This document shows, one piece after another, positions 1-6,320 of a stretch of DNA of 16,816 nt. The notes beneath the pieces are model-generated. The model saw nothing but the letters and a program-made list of their open reading frames with translations. It was not told the DNA's origin and made no database searches. The translations under genes and the position numbers were made by a program. How positions within the stretch are numbered: the stretch's first letter is position 1; every line of letters starts with the position of its first letter. The DNA is from Gammaproteobacteria bacterium. Lineage in GTDB: Bacteria > Pseudomonadota > Gammaproteobacteria > Steroidobacterales > Steroidobacteraceae. The stretch spans positions 1-16,816 of the forward strand of contig JAQGOE010000300.1 of the NCBI GenBank assembly GCA_028293725.1. Direction: 5' to 3'.

Positions 1-13
1 GCTCTTCCGATCT
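1..13 (+). other. Illumina adapter remnant
   Basis: The first 13 bases, GCTCTTCCGATCT, are identical to the 3' end of the Illumina TruSeq adapter. This is technical sequence left on a contig end. The reading frame of the following istA fragment begins cleanly at base 14, so genuine sequence starts there. Confidence 0.93.
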
Positions 14-166
14 GGCATCGGGGGATTGTCTTGCGCCATCACGGACCTCGCGTACGGTGTCGCGCGAGCAGCTCAGCGCTCGGGCAATCTCGCGTAGACC
101 GCGGCCTTCCGCCAGCCGCCGCCGGATCTCCTCGTACCGCCCGACCGTCATGCTGCGTGAGCCCAT
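14..166 (-). CDS. istA: IS21 transposase IstA, N-terminal fragment
   Basis: The 51 visible codons encode the N-terminal helix-turn-helix of an IS21-family transposase. The line reads MTVGRYEEIRRRL from residue 6, then REIARALSCSRDTV, the DNA-recognition helix region. IstA binds the terminal repeats and catalyses cut-and-paste transposition with its helper ATPase IstB. The DDE catalytic domain is missing because the contig ends here, not because of a mutation. The ATG at 166 is chosen because a good ribosome-binding sequence (AAGGGGAAG) lies just upstream of it; an in-frame ATG at 151 is the alternative. The family call is firm from the HTH plus the repeats; the exact IS name cannot be given. 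Confidence 0.82.
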
Positions 167-314
167 GCCGTCTTCCCCTTCGTGACTGGGAACGACGGTA
201 GCGGTTTGGAGCAACGGGGTGCCGTAGACGGCCCCTACGGACTGATTTTCCTCGGATTTCGACATCGCAGGACTGCTCCTGCGCCCGCACCGGGCGCTTC
301 AAAAGCGCTCCGCC

Positions 315-409
315 GGTGGTCCCCAACCCGGGAAATCGGGTGGTCCTGAACTCAGGAAATCAGGTGGTCCCCAACCGAGGAAATCGCCTGGTCCTCAACC
401 GGGGAAATT
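315..409. repeat. IS21 terminal repeat block, four units of 24-bp period
   Basis: Four imperfect copies of a 23-base unit start at 315, 339, 363 and 387, each 24 bases after the last. The consensus is GGTGGTCC, then CAAC or GAAC, then GGAAATC. Multiple terminal repeats of this kind are typical of IS21-family ends and are transposase binding sites. The regular spacing without unique spacers rules out a CRISPR array. Confidence 0.85.
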
Positions 410-418
410 CTGCACTCA

Positions 419-739
419 ACTCTTAAGAGCTGGCTGTTCCATATGCCAGCGTATATGAAGCGCGCGCTCCAGCTGCTTGACACCGATGCGTGGTTACCAG
501 GCTCGATGATTTTCCATTTGACCTATGACAATAAACATCAGGACCTAGGTTGGCGGACGATCGAACGCTTCAGGCAACTCACGCCGCGGCAAGTTGAAGC
601 GGTCGTCGCCTTTCTGAGCTACATCGTCGCCTACCCAAACAAGGGCACCTGGAATGCTGATCATGCGACCGAGGCGTTGAACAGTTACTGGGCGTTTCCT
701 GCGAGTAGGCGACCGCGCGGCATCGAGATTGCGCATTGA
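419..739 (+). pseudogene. DUF6714-like protein, 5' truncated by the IS21 element
   Basis: An open frame runs from the IS edge to a stop at 737-739. Its first in-frame ATG is at 443, but codons upstream of it (SWLFH before MPAYM) read as continuous protein, so the native start has been lost. The visible part contains LFHMPAYMKRAL, LTPRQVEAVVAFLSYI and EALNSYW. These resemble the C-terminal half of DUF6714 proteins, which share a PAYM-type motif, a TPxQ..AV.AFL helix and a terminal ALxxYW. The function of that family is not known to me. About half of the gene seems to be missing, and no promoter or ribosome-binding site is evident for the remainder. The family assignment is from motif memory and is moderate. 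Confidence 0.6.
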
Positions 740-914
740 GGGATCGGACATGAGCGTGGAAACCCGCGTCAGCTGTTTGGCTGCAGTGCTGTTACGGCCG
801 AGCGTGTGGATAGGCCCTCGGCACAGGTGTCGCGGGGTCATGAACTCGGGTAGGCTGTCGAGAGTAAGCGAAATCGAATAGCGGGAATTGCCGACCGAGT
901 GGATTGATCAATCT

Positions 915-1148
915 ATGTCGAAAGAAACGAAGAAGTTGGTCATATGCGTGGACAACTCCGGGTATCAAGCGTCGCTTGAGTGCCGAAAAATATACATCGC
1001 CGTTCCGGACCTGCGCGCTGAGTGCGTCGGGAAAATTCGCATTACTGATGAATCGGGAGAGGACTACCTGTATCCCGGGCATGACTTCGTCCCTGCTGAC
1101 CTTCCTCCATTAACGCGGAAAGCGGTACTCGAAGCTGTCGAGCACTAA
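915..1148 (+). CDS. Small conserved hypothetical protein (77 aa)
   Basis: The protein starts MSKETKKLVICVDNSGYQAS and continues through LECRKIYIAVPD to DESGEDYLYP near residues 48-57. I recognise this as a small, widespread bacterial family with nearly invariant CVDNxGYxASLExRKxY and DESGEDYLYP motifs, but I know no function for it. A longer start at 888 exists, but homologues as I recall them begin at MxKETK, so the ATG at 915 is chosen; its ribosome-binding site is weak (GAGTGG, somewhat far). It stands alone, with no gene within 150 bases on the same strand. Such proteins are small enough to be antitoxins or accessory factors, but nothing here shows it. Confidence 0.75.
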   Translation: MSKETKKLVICVDNSGYQASLECRKIYIAVPDLRAECVGKIRITDESGEDYLYPGHDFVPADLPPLTRKAVLEAVEH

Positions 1149-1248
1149 GGGCTGCGCTGCCCCTGCCGCCGCAAACGAGAGCGTCCAGATCTTCGTGTTG
1201 GTGAGCAGACGCTGTGCGAGACTGCCAAGTACGTTTGGGCAACGGACG

Positions 1249-1254
1249 TATAAT
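1249..1254 (+). promoter_or_regulatory. Candidate -10 element for the 1306 gene
   Basis: A perfect TATAAT lies about 50 bases upstream of the ATG at 1306. No convincing -35 box sits 16-18 bases before it (the best is a poor CAAGTA), so this is a candidate only. Confidence 0.35.
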
Positions 1255-1305
1255 GCATTGATCTGCAGCCACAGTCACCCGCCGCGCCCTTTGTAGGACT
1301 GGTTA

Positions 1306-2265
1306 ATGACAAATAACAAGCTCTCCGGAAAGACACTAACAGCCTTGCGCCAACTAGAAACTAAGCTATTAAAAGCTGTTCGCACCGGAGCGAATGAAAG
1401 GGCTATCGAGATAGCATCAGAAATTCAGACCCTATTTGGGTCCGATCGTAGACATCCAAGACTGTTGCGAGCGAAACTTTGGACTTTTGAGTCGTGTCTT
1501 GACGCGCAACGCCTCACGTTCGCAGAGAGCGGTCTAGTTGGGGTTCGTGGGCTTGCGGGCCTCAAGACTCGTCTGCATTTGGAGGCATCAAGCCTGTTAG
1601 CAGTTTGCTATTTGCGGCAGAAGAGAGTCACAGACGCGAAGCGACTTATTCGGGAGGTTATCAATAATATTGATAATATCAACTCCAGCAGGACACGGCA
1701 TGCATTTCAGAGGCGGCTTATCGAGAGAATAGAGGAGGAGTGCATATTCGTAGAGTTGATTGGAAGCGGAGATTCACAATTGGATGCCGAGGAGGTTCAC
1801 TCGAAAGCCGTCCTGTTGGTTAAGGGAAGTAGCGACGATGAGATACTCAGGCTGATTGGCAATTCGGTGCCAGTGGCGGGAATTCGGCTATTGGGAGAGG
1901 TTCGGAAATTCTCAATACAACAACTACCAGAGTCGGACCAGAAATTGCTTCCATCTTCCAAGATCTCTGAAGACGCAAAACATATAGGGAAAACAACCTT
2001 TGCTGTGCTGAGAAGAGTGGCGTGGAAGACATTCTGTAATCCTGACAGCGCCATTTATAAGATGTGGGCGAAGCGGGTTCCGCAGGTCTTTAACCAAGGA
2101 TATTTCGCTGCGGCAGTTGTGAGTACGATGGAGAACTCTCGGATAGGAATTCCTCTTCTCGCTAGCGGTGTCGCCGCTCTGGTGATGAAGTACTCGGCCG
2201 AGGAGTTTTGTCGGGTGTCCAAGCCGAAGGGTATAATGATCCATCGTAGCGATGCCCAAGCCTGA
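1306..2265 (+). CDS. Unknown helical protein with hydrophobic C-terminal segment (319 aa)
   Basis: I do not recognise a named family. Residues about 10-150 are strongly helical and include an alternating pattern (LEASSLLAVCYLRQKRVTDA near 91-111) like a tetratricopeptide-type repeat. Residues about 266-297 form a hydrophobic stretch (GYFAAAVVS and IGIPLLASGVAALVMKYSAEEF) that could be one membrane segment or a buried helical pair. A good ribosome-binding sequence (AGGA) lies 7 bases before the ATG. The gene is visibly richer in A and T than its neighbours, for example around 1660-1682, which suggests separate acquisition. It converges on the alarmone synthetase gene, with only 52 bases between the two stops. 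It may be a partner or effector of that operon, but position is the only evidence. Confidence 0.65.
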   Translation: MTNNKLSGKTLTALRQLETKLLKAVRTGANERAIEIASEIQTLFGSDRRHPRLLRAKLWTFESCLDAQRLTFAESGLVGVRGLAGLKTRLHLEASSLLAVCYLRQKRVTDAKRLIREVINNIDNINSSRTRHAFQRRLIERIEEECIFVELIGSGDSQLDAEEVHSKAVLLVKGSSDDEILRLIGNSVPVAGIRLLGEVRKFSIQQLPESDQKLLPSSKISEDAKHIGKTTFAVLRRVAWKTFCNPDSAIYKMWAKRVPQVFNQGYFAAAVVSTMENSRIGIPLLASGVAALVMKYSAEEFCRVSKPKGIMIHRSDAQA

Positions 2266-2317
2266 GGGCGTCGAGCCGAATAGATGGGCGTCCGCTCGAT
2301 GCCGTGCGGGCGACGAT

Positions 2318-3091
2318 CTAGGCGGCCTGTGACGGGGGTGGGGTGCTATTGGGTGAGCTCTGGCCGCCGGAGGACGCTGCCTCGCCTTCCAGCGATAGTG
2401 CCTTTTCATCGTGTGTTCGAAAAATTGCGTCAACCAGGCGCGTGCAGCTTGCCGTCACGCGTGCCAACACCTTGATCTGTTCTCGACACGCGAGCTTTGG
2501 GGATGGCTTCGGGTAGTTGATCTTGTGATCGACTTCTCCCCACAACTCTTCGGCTAGGGTTCGTACTTGTATTTCGGCTGTTGCTTTGGTCTTTCGATTT
2601 GCTTCGATCACATAGTGCACGCTCGTGTACATGCGATCACTTTCAATGGTCGCGACACCGATCGACTTGAAGTATTCCCGCAATTCACTGTCCCAAACTC
2701 GTGCCTCGGGGCCGGAGACTAACCGATACTGGTGCTCCTCAAGAGCTTCAAGGAGTGCTGCATTAATGCGTGGAAACTCTGTTGTATGAAGATGTAGTAG
2801 GCGCAGACCAGCAAGATCGTTAATGCGTTCAAACAGATTCGCAGTCGTTATGTCGAAGGCGACACCTTCCTTCATCGCTTTGTCCGCTTTGCGCTCGAGC
2901 TTATCTCTGAGGTGGTCAGGGTCCTTCACTCGCCACCGAATCGAGTGGAACAATGTCTTCAATGGTGGCATTAGGATAATGCCCTGCAGACTATTAACCA
3001 GGAGTTCAAATACTCCAGTATTTTTTTTGAAGTATTCCACCAGTTCGGTGATTTGCGCTTTGTCTGCCTCACTTATGGTTTCGCCGGCCAT
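2318..3091 (-). CDS. Single-domain RelA/SpoT alarmone synthetase (257 aa)
   Basis: The protein carries the RelA/SpoT nucleotidyltransferase signatures in order: HSIRWRVKDPDHLRDKL from residue 49 (ATP-side basic motif), RINDLAGLRLL near 89-99 (metal-binding Asp), MYTSVHYV near 154-161 (GTP-side Tyr/Ser/His), EIQVRT at 173-178, and WGEVDHK at 184-190. The family transfers pyrophosphate from ATP to GDP/GTP or, in toxic members, to other nucleotides or tRNA ends. No HD hydrolase, TGS or ACT domain is present, so it is a small synthetase and not a housekeeping RelA or SpoT. The last 25 residues are a Ser/Pro/Gly-rich tail. The ATG lies two bases after the ParA stop and has GGAG 10 bases upstream, so the two genes are co-translated. 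It is the last gene of the operon. Whether it acts as a toxin cannot be read from the sequence. Confidence 0.9.
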   Translation of the reverse strand: MAGETISEADKAQITELVEYFKKNTGVFELLVNSLQGIILMPPLKTLFHSIRWRVKDPDHLRDKLERKADKAMKEGVAFDITTANLFERINDLAGLRLLHLHTTEFPRINAALLEALEEHQYRLVSGPEARVWDSELREYFKSIGVATIESDRMYTSVHYVIEANRKTKATAEIQVRTLAEELWGEVDHKINYPKPSPKLACREQIKVLARVTASCTRLVDAIFRTHDEKALSLEGEAASSGGQSSPNSTPPPSQAA

Positions 3092-3093
3092 GG

Positions 3094-4101
3094 CTAAGGC
3101 GCTCCGAAAATCCTGCTGATAACAACACGGCCAAGCTCGTCAAAAGCCTCTTTCGCCGCTTGGCGTTGGTCGGGAGTGCCAGCGTGGACTTGCCAAATTG
3201 GAACGCCTTCGATCTGGCTAGCTGCCGCAAGTGCCCCGAATTCCTTTATCTCGCCTATTCGTAGCGGACTTGATATTGCCGAGACAAGGTCCGGGTCGCA
3301 GGTTCGGAGTACAGAGACAACTTCCTCTTGAACTGCTCGCTCGATCTTTGGGAACATTGCTGCATAGTTCGCCGCCGGACCGCCTCCGTAAACCTTAAAT
3401 CTCTGAGCGATATACCCGATTGGCTTAGGCGCACCTGGCAACAAATAGATGTTGTCCGGGGCAAGCTCGGAAATTGTACGCCACTCCGTAATCCATTCGA
3501 CAAGCGTGTGGCCGAGAGTCTTGATTGCCCTTAACGAAAAGAGATCTGCTGCAGCCGGAATTGCGAAGTAGTCGCAATCGAGGAGGATGACCCGGTTCAG
3601 GGCTCCAATGTTGGGGCCTGCATCGTAGAAGATGATATCCGCACCGACTTGGCGCGCCGCTTCTTCGACCACCCTACTTAACGCAGTAATGCCTCGAAAG
3701 CCGCGAATCCTCCGCTGAAAGCATTCACTCCAGAAGCTTGAAAGTTGCGCCTCAAATTCAGCTAGCCGAATGTCTCCAGGGACCAGTTGCAACCCGCCGA
3801 AGCGTTCTATCGGGCCCACTGGTTTAGGATCTCCTATACCCTCTGTGACAGGTTTCAATGCTGACCAGACTGTGCTGCCGTCAGGTCCATCTGACCTGTC
3901 CAAGAGGTCGTCGACTACGGAGTCCTCGATCAAGTAAGAGGTAAGGTTTCCCTGGGGATCTGAATCGACAAGGAGTACACGCTTCCCAAATTCCGATATT
4001 GCGGCCGCGAGATTCACGGTGAGTGTTGTTTTGCCAACACCACCCTTGTGATTGAATACAACAAACCTCGGGATCCTTCGGAGAGAGTTGGGTTCACTCA
4101 T
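3094..4101 (-). CDS. ParA/MinD-type ATPase (335 aa)
   Basis: The deviant Walker A motif NHKGGVGKTTLTVNLAAA starts at residue 17, with the signature Lys19 that marks the ParA/MinD dimer-forming class. A Walker A'-type VDSDPQGNLTSYL follows at about 45-57. A third motif reads FYDAGPNIGALNR, in which YDAGP replaces the usual DxPP-type Walker B. These proteins dimerise on ATP and act as switches on DNA or membranes. It is longer than plasmid ParA (about 210-260 aa) owing to a C-terminal extension of roughly 100 residues. No ParB gene or parS-like repeat is nearby, which argues against ordinary DNA segregation. It starts 9 bases after the upstream gene and is followed after 2 bases by the alarmone synthetase. 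No strong ribosome-binding site is seen, so translation is probably coupled to the gene before it. Confidence 0.88.
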   Translation of the reverse strand: MSEPNSLRRIPRFVVFNHKGGVGKTTLTVNLAAAISEFGKRVLLVDSDPQGNLTSYLIEDSVVDDLLDRSDGPDGSTVWSALKPVTEGIGDPKPVGPIERFGGLQLVPGDIRLAEFEAQLSSFWSECFQRRIRGFRGITALSRVVEEAARQVGADIIFYDAGPNIGALNRVILLDCDYFAIPAAADLFSLRAIKTLGHTLVEWITEWRTISELAPDNIYLLPGAPKPIGYIAQRFKVYGGGPAANYAAMFPKIERAVQEEVVSVLRTCDPDLVSAISSPLRIGEIKEFGALAAASQIEGVPIWQVHAGTPDQRQAAKEAFDELGRVVISRIFGAP

Positions 4102-4110
4102 TGGTCTTGG

Positions 4111-4737
4111 TTACTCGTTATCCTTTTGGCCGTCATCGGAGGTCCCATACTTGCCGGCACGGCTTCGACGTCTCTTAGGGCGCGAATGAGCCACGGCCGC
4201 CCGTGCCGCATCGCGGTCCGGCAAGGCTTGCACATACTGCTCGCCAAGTGTGGATAACTGCTTGGCTCCTTTGGCGGCTGGAACCAGAAAGCCAGCTTTG
4301 GCCGCGTTGTCTACGGCTTGGGCGGGATTCGAAAACTTGAGTTGAGCGGCTTCGGTGTTCAGTTTACTCAGGTCTAAAGTCTTGAAATGCGGCGTGCCCA
4401 TATAGTGAGTCAAGTAGTACGCGAGGCAGGCAATTCGTTCGACGTCGGTAGTGGGATGCTTCTCGAATAGAAATACCTTCGGAGTTGGAGCCCGATCTTC
4501 AGAGAAGCGCGGTGCGGGCACCTGCTGGTCTTGCGCGGGCGGTGCGCCTGTGGTGTACCGGGTTGGCTGGCCATTGAAGGGAAGACCTAGAAATGCGATG
4601 ACCGCATTGAGAACTCGTTGCTGAGCTTCTGGTGATAACTCTTGAAACGCGTGCACAACTCGGCTCAACACGTCAGCCTCGTTCTTCCTGCCCTGTTCCT
4701 CGGGGACGCGTCCGGTCTGGAGGTCCTGCTGTTCCAT
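4111..4737 (-). CDS. Unknown protein with basic tail, first gene of the ParA-alarmone synthetase operon (208 aa)
   Basis: Three parts can be seen: a helical N-terminal segment (about 20-50, with RVVHAFQELSPEAQQRVLNA), a Pro/Gln-rich linker (about 56-88), and a compact conserved-looking module (about 88-172) with TDVERIACLAYYLTHY, TPHFKTLDLSKLNTEAAQ, NAAKAGFLVPAAKGAKQLS and TLGEQYVQALPDR. The module reads like a winged-helix fold, and the last 25 residues contain a basic run (RPKRRRSR) suited to nucleic-acid contact. I recall similar hypothetical proteins with the FKTLD.SKLNTEAAQ motif but no function. The ATG at 4737 has GAGGAT about 11 bases upstream. It heads the operon and could be its DNA-binding regulator, a sensor, or the partner that controls the synthetase. 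Confidence 0.8.
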   Translation of the reverse strand: MEQQDLQTGRVPEEQGRKNEADVLSRVVHAFQELSPEAQQRVLNAVIAFLGLPFNGQPTRYTTGAPPAQDQQVPAPRFSEDRAPTPKVFLFEKHPTTDVERIACLAYYLTHYMGTPHFKTLDLSKLNTEAAQLKFSNPAQAVDNAAKAGFLVPAAKGAKQLSTLGEQYVQALPDRDAARAAVAHSRPKRRRSRAGKYGTSDDGQKDNE

Positions 4738-5179
4738 AGTCTTGAGTTATCCTCACTTCGTGGCTCGATTTAAGACAATAATCCATCAAATGCCAAGCTT
4801 TGGCCACTGGCAATGCGAATCTCGTCTCGCTTGGGAATGGTTGCTTGGCGACCGTGCTTGCGATCATTGCCGTTGAGGATTGATCGGACTCCTCTCGGTG
4901 GGTCGTTAGTGCGCTGCACAAATTGGATATCGTTCTGTTCTCGAGAGAGGTCGTTGCGATCTGAAACTGCTTCATTTGAGCAGAAGCTCATCATTCGCGT
5001 GGCTGCTTCTCATTCCGGGCGTTCCACGCTCTTGGTCCGCACTGACTGGCGCACCCACGCCTTTTCAAGGTGGAGCTAGCGAGCCTTCTGGAGATTTCTG
5101 GAGTGAGATTGCATGGACAACCGACATTCACAGCCTGACGGGTGGCTGGGTTGGGCGCGGTCACCGCACGTTTCGCTTC
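4738..5179. other. Gene-free stretch upstream of the ParA operon
   Basis: No convincing gene, RNA or repeat is seen in these 442 bases. Short open frames on both strands (for example 4770-4994 minus and 4813-5079 plus) have no recognisable motif or ribosome-binding site. The promoter of the ParA-alarmone synthetase operon should lie near 4740-4850, but I find no clear -35/-10 pair. Confidence 0.5.
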
Positions 5180-5377
5180 CTAAACGAGTTCCAGTCTGAC
5201 TTGACGCCCGACCAACGTTGCGGCGCGTTGGAGGCTAGAGAGCGTGACGTGGCTGGCGGGATCAAGCAGGCGATTGACCTGTATCCGACTGGTGCGGAGC
5301 ATTTTGGCGAGACTCGCCTTAGATCTGGTGCGTCTGCTTGATCTTAAGGACAAGCGATAACCGTCGGGTCCGGACAC
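5180..5377 (-). pseudogene. HTH antitoxin-type regulator, 3' remnant
   Basis: From about residue 19 the frame reads SKASLAKMLRTSRIQVNRLL, then VTLSSLQRAATLVGRQVRLELV up to the stop. This is the C-terminal XRE-type helix-turn-helix of a common antitoxin-like family (consensus ALARxLxTSRxxLDRLLDP...VTLxTLxRAAxxxGRxLRxELV). Full-length relatives carry another 40-60 residues before this part; here the upstream sequence (GYRLSLRSSRRTR) does not resemble them. The similarity stops at about 5320-5330, the same place where the barstar-like gene ends, which points to a deletion or recombination joint. The only start is a GTG at 5377 without a clear ribosome-binding site. It is probably broken, though a short functional product is not excluded. 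Confidence 0.6.
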
Positions 5378-5858
5378 CGTAAGCGAGTAGACAACCGCGT
5401 TCTTGTGTCCGATCGAGAAGCCTCCAACGAGCCCAATCAGGGGCCAAGTCGAACACCAAGTGGCAAGGAATATCGTCTTTGCCCCAGGAGTCTGCGGCTC
5501 GCAACCAGACCTCTACGAGGATGCCGGCGTCATATGGCCAACGCGCCCAGAGAGCTTGGCTCGAATGGAGCACAACCAAAATGCCTCGCAGATTCTTGAT
5601 CCAAGTGAGGTCGGTAAGCCAATCAAGAAATGCGTTTGGGTTGTGACCGTACGCAAAATCTTCATGAGGGAAGCCGATGGCGGCTCCGATTGTCTCAAAG
5701 CAGTCTTTCTGTGGTGCGAACTCCCGGCAGTCGATGTGACAAACCATGAATTCAGCGACCTCCACATCGGCTCCTTGCTGCGCCGACGGGTCAAAGGCGA
5801 CCTCGAAATGTATCGACGCTGCTGCGCCAATATCACTTAGTTTAAAGGGTGCGGCCAC
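5319..5858 (-). CDS. Barstar-like ribonuclease inhibitor (179 aa)
   Basis: The central part (about residues 40-105) matches the barstar pattern. CHIDCREF is followed by a helix with CFETIGAAIGFP, then YGHNPNAFLDWLTDLTWI (the counterpart of the fG.N.DAL.D.L motif), then a strand GILVVLHSS. Barstars bind and block barnase-type RNases in the cytoplasm, and relatives serve as immunity proteins of secreted or contact-dependent toxins. At 179 residues it is longer than the about 90 residues of classical barstar, as is common for immunity-type members. The start is a GTG at 5858, supported by GGAAG 7 bases upstream. No barnase-like toxin gene lies within the window, so it is an orphan. Its stop codon falls at the joint with the HTH remnant, so the last residues may not be native. 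Confidence 0.65.
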   Translation of the reverse strand: MAAPFKLSDIGAAASIHFEVAFDPSAQQGADVEVAEFMVCHIDCREFAPQKDCFETIGAAIGFPHEDFAYGHNPNAFLDWLTDLTWIKNLRGILVVLHSSQALWARWPYDAGILVEVWLRAADSWGKDDIPCHLVFDLAPDWARWRLLDRTQERGCLLAYGVRTRRLSLVLKIKQTHQI

Positions 5859-5992
5859 GGTGTGCTTCCGGCATTTCTCGCTGAGGAAAGGTTGGTCTTC
5901 ACATCACGGCACCCGCACCTGGCATCGTTCCACGTTTTTGAGCAGCTCTTCCTTATTCTAAAGAGGCGCCAGGCGTAAGGGATGTAGGATGT

Positions 5993-6301
5993 CTATGCCG
6001 ACTTTCGCATCGGCTCCACCGTGCGCTCAATCTCTTTCGCATTCGAGATCTCCGCAACACGCAGATCATGCGCCGTCTGTAAGTTGAGCCAGGAGCGCGC
6101 ATCGCCTCCGAAATAACGCGCAAGACGCATAGCAGTATCCGGAGTCACGCCGCGGCGCTCTAGCACGACATCGTTCAGGCGAGAGGTCGGAATTCCCAAC
6201 CGCTTTGAAAGAGCATTCACGCTCAAGTCGAGCGGCTTCAAATAGTCCTCCCGCAATACCTCGCCGGGATGTACCGGCCGCATGCCATTCTTGAATGCCA
6301 T
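5993..6301 (-). CDS. higA: HigA-type antitoxin (102 aa)
   Basis: The protein starts MAFKNGMRPVHPGEVLREDY and continues LDLSVNALSKRLGIPTSRLNDVV, GVTPDTAMRLARYFG, WLNLQTAHDL. This is the full HigA antidote pattern: the HPGE start motif, an XRE helix-turn-helix at about 26-65, and the WLNLQ segment. HigA binds and neutralises HigB and represses their shared promoter. The ATG at 6301 has AGG 7 bases upstream and lies 19 bases after the higB stop, giving the toxin-first order that distinguishes higBA from most toxin-antitoxin pairs. All expected motifs are intact. Confidence 0.93.
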   Translation of the reverse strand: MAFKNGMRPVHPGEVLREDYLKPLDLSVNALSKRLGIPTSRLNDVVLERRGVTPDTAMRLARYFGGDARSWLNLQTAHDLRVAEISNAKEIERTVEPMRKSA

Positions 6302-6320
6302 ATACGAGCCTATAAAAAAT

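Larger units (their letters stand above)
14..418 (-). mobile_element. IS21-family insertion sequence, one end only
   Basis: This stretch carries the 5' end of an IstA-type transposase gene reading leftwards. Behind it is a block of four 24-bp-period repeats of the kind that bind IS21 transposase at the element tips. The outer edge lies between 414 and 418, where the sequence changes from the last repeat (ending GGGGAAATTCTGCA) to coding sequence of a DUF6714-like gene. IS21 tips normally begin with TG on the inward-reading strand; TGCAGAATTTCC (edge 414) and TGAGTGCAG (edge 418) both fit. The other end of the element, with istB, lies outside the window, so the target-site duplication cannot be tested. 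Confidence 0.8.

Noticed and set aside
315..409. Short regular repeats resembling a CRISPR array
   Set aside because: The 24-base period leaves no room for spacers, and the block sits at an IS21 end, where such repeats are expected.
1924..2433. Minus-strand 169-codon frame
   Set aside because: Spans the 3' ends of two convergent genes in the wrong frame and has no family features.
3094..4101. Plasmid-type parAB partition locus
   Set aside because: No ParB-like gene and no parS-like repeats are found beside the ATPase; the partner genes are an unknown protein and an alarmone synthetase.
4770..4994. Minus-strand 74-codon frame upstream of the ParA operon
   Set aside because: Same strand as the operon, but no recognisable motif and no clear ribosome-binding site; it cannot be told from chance.
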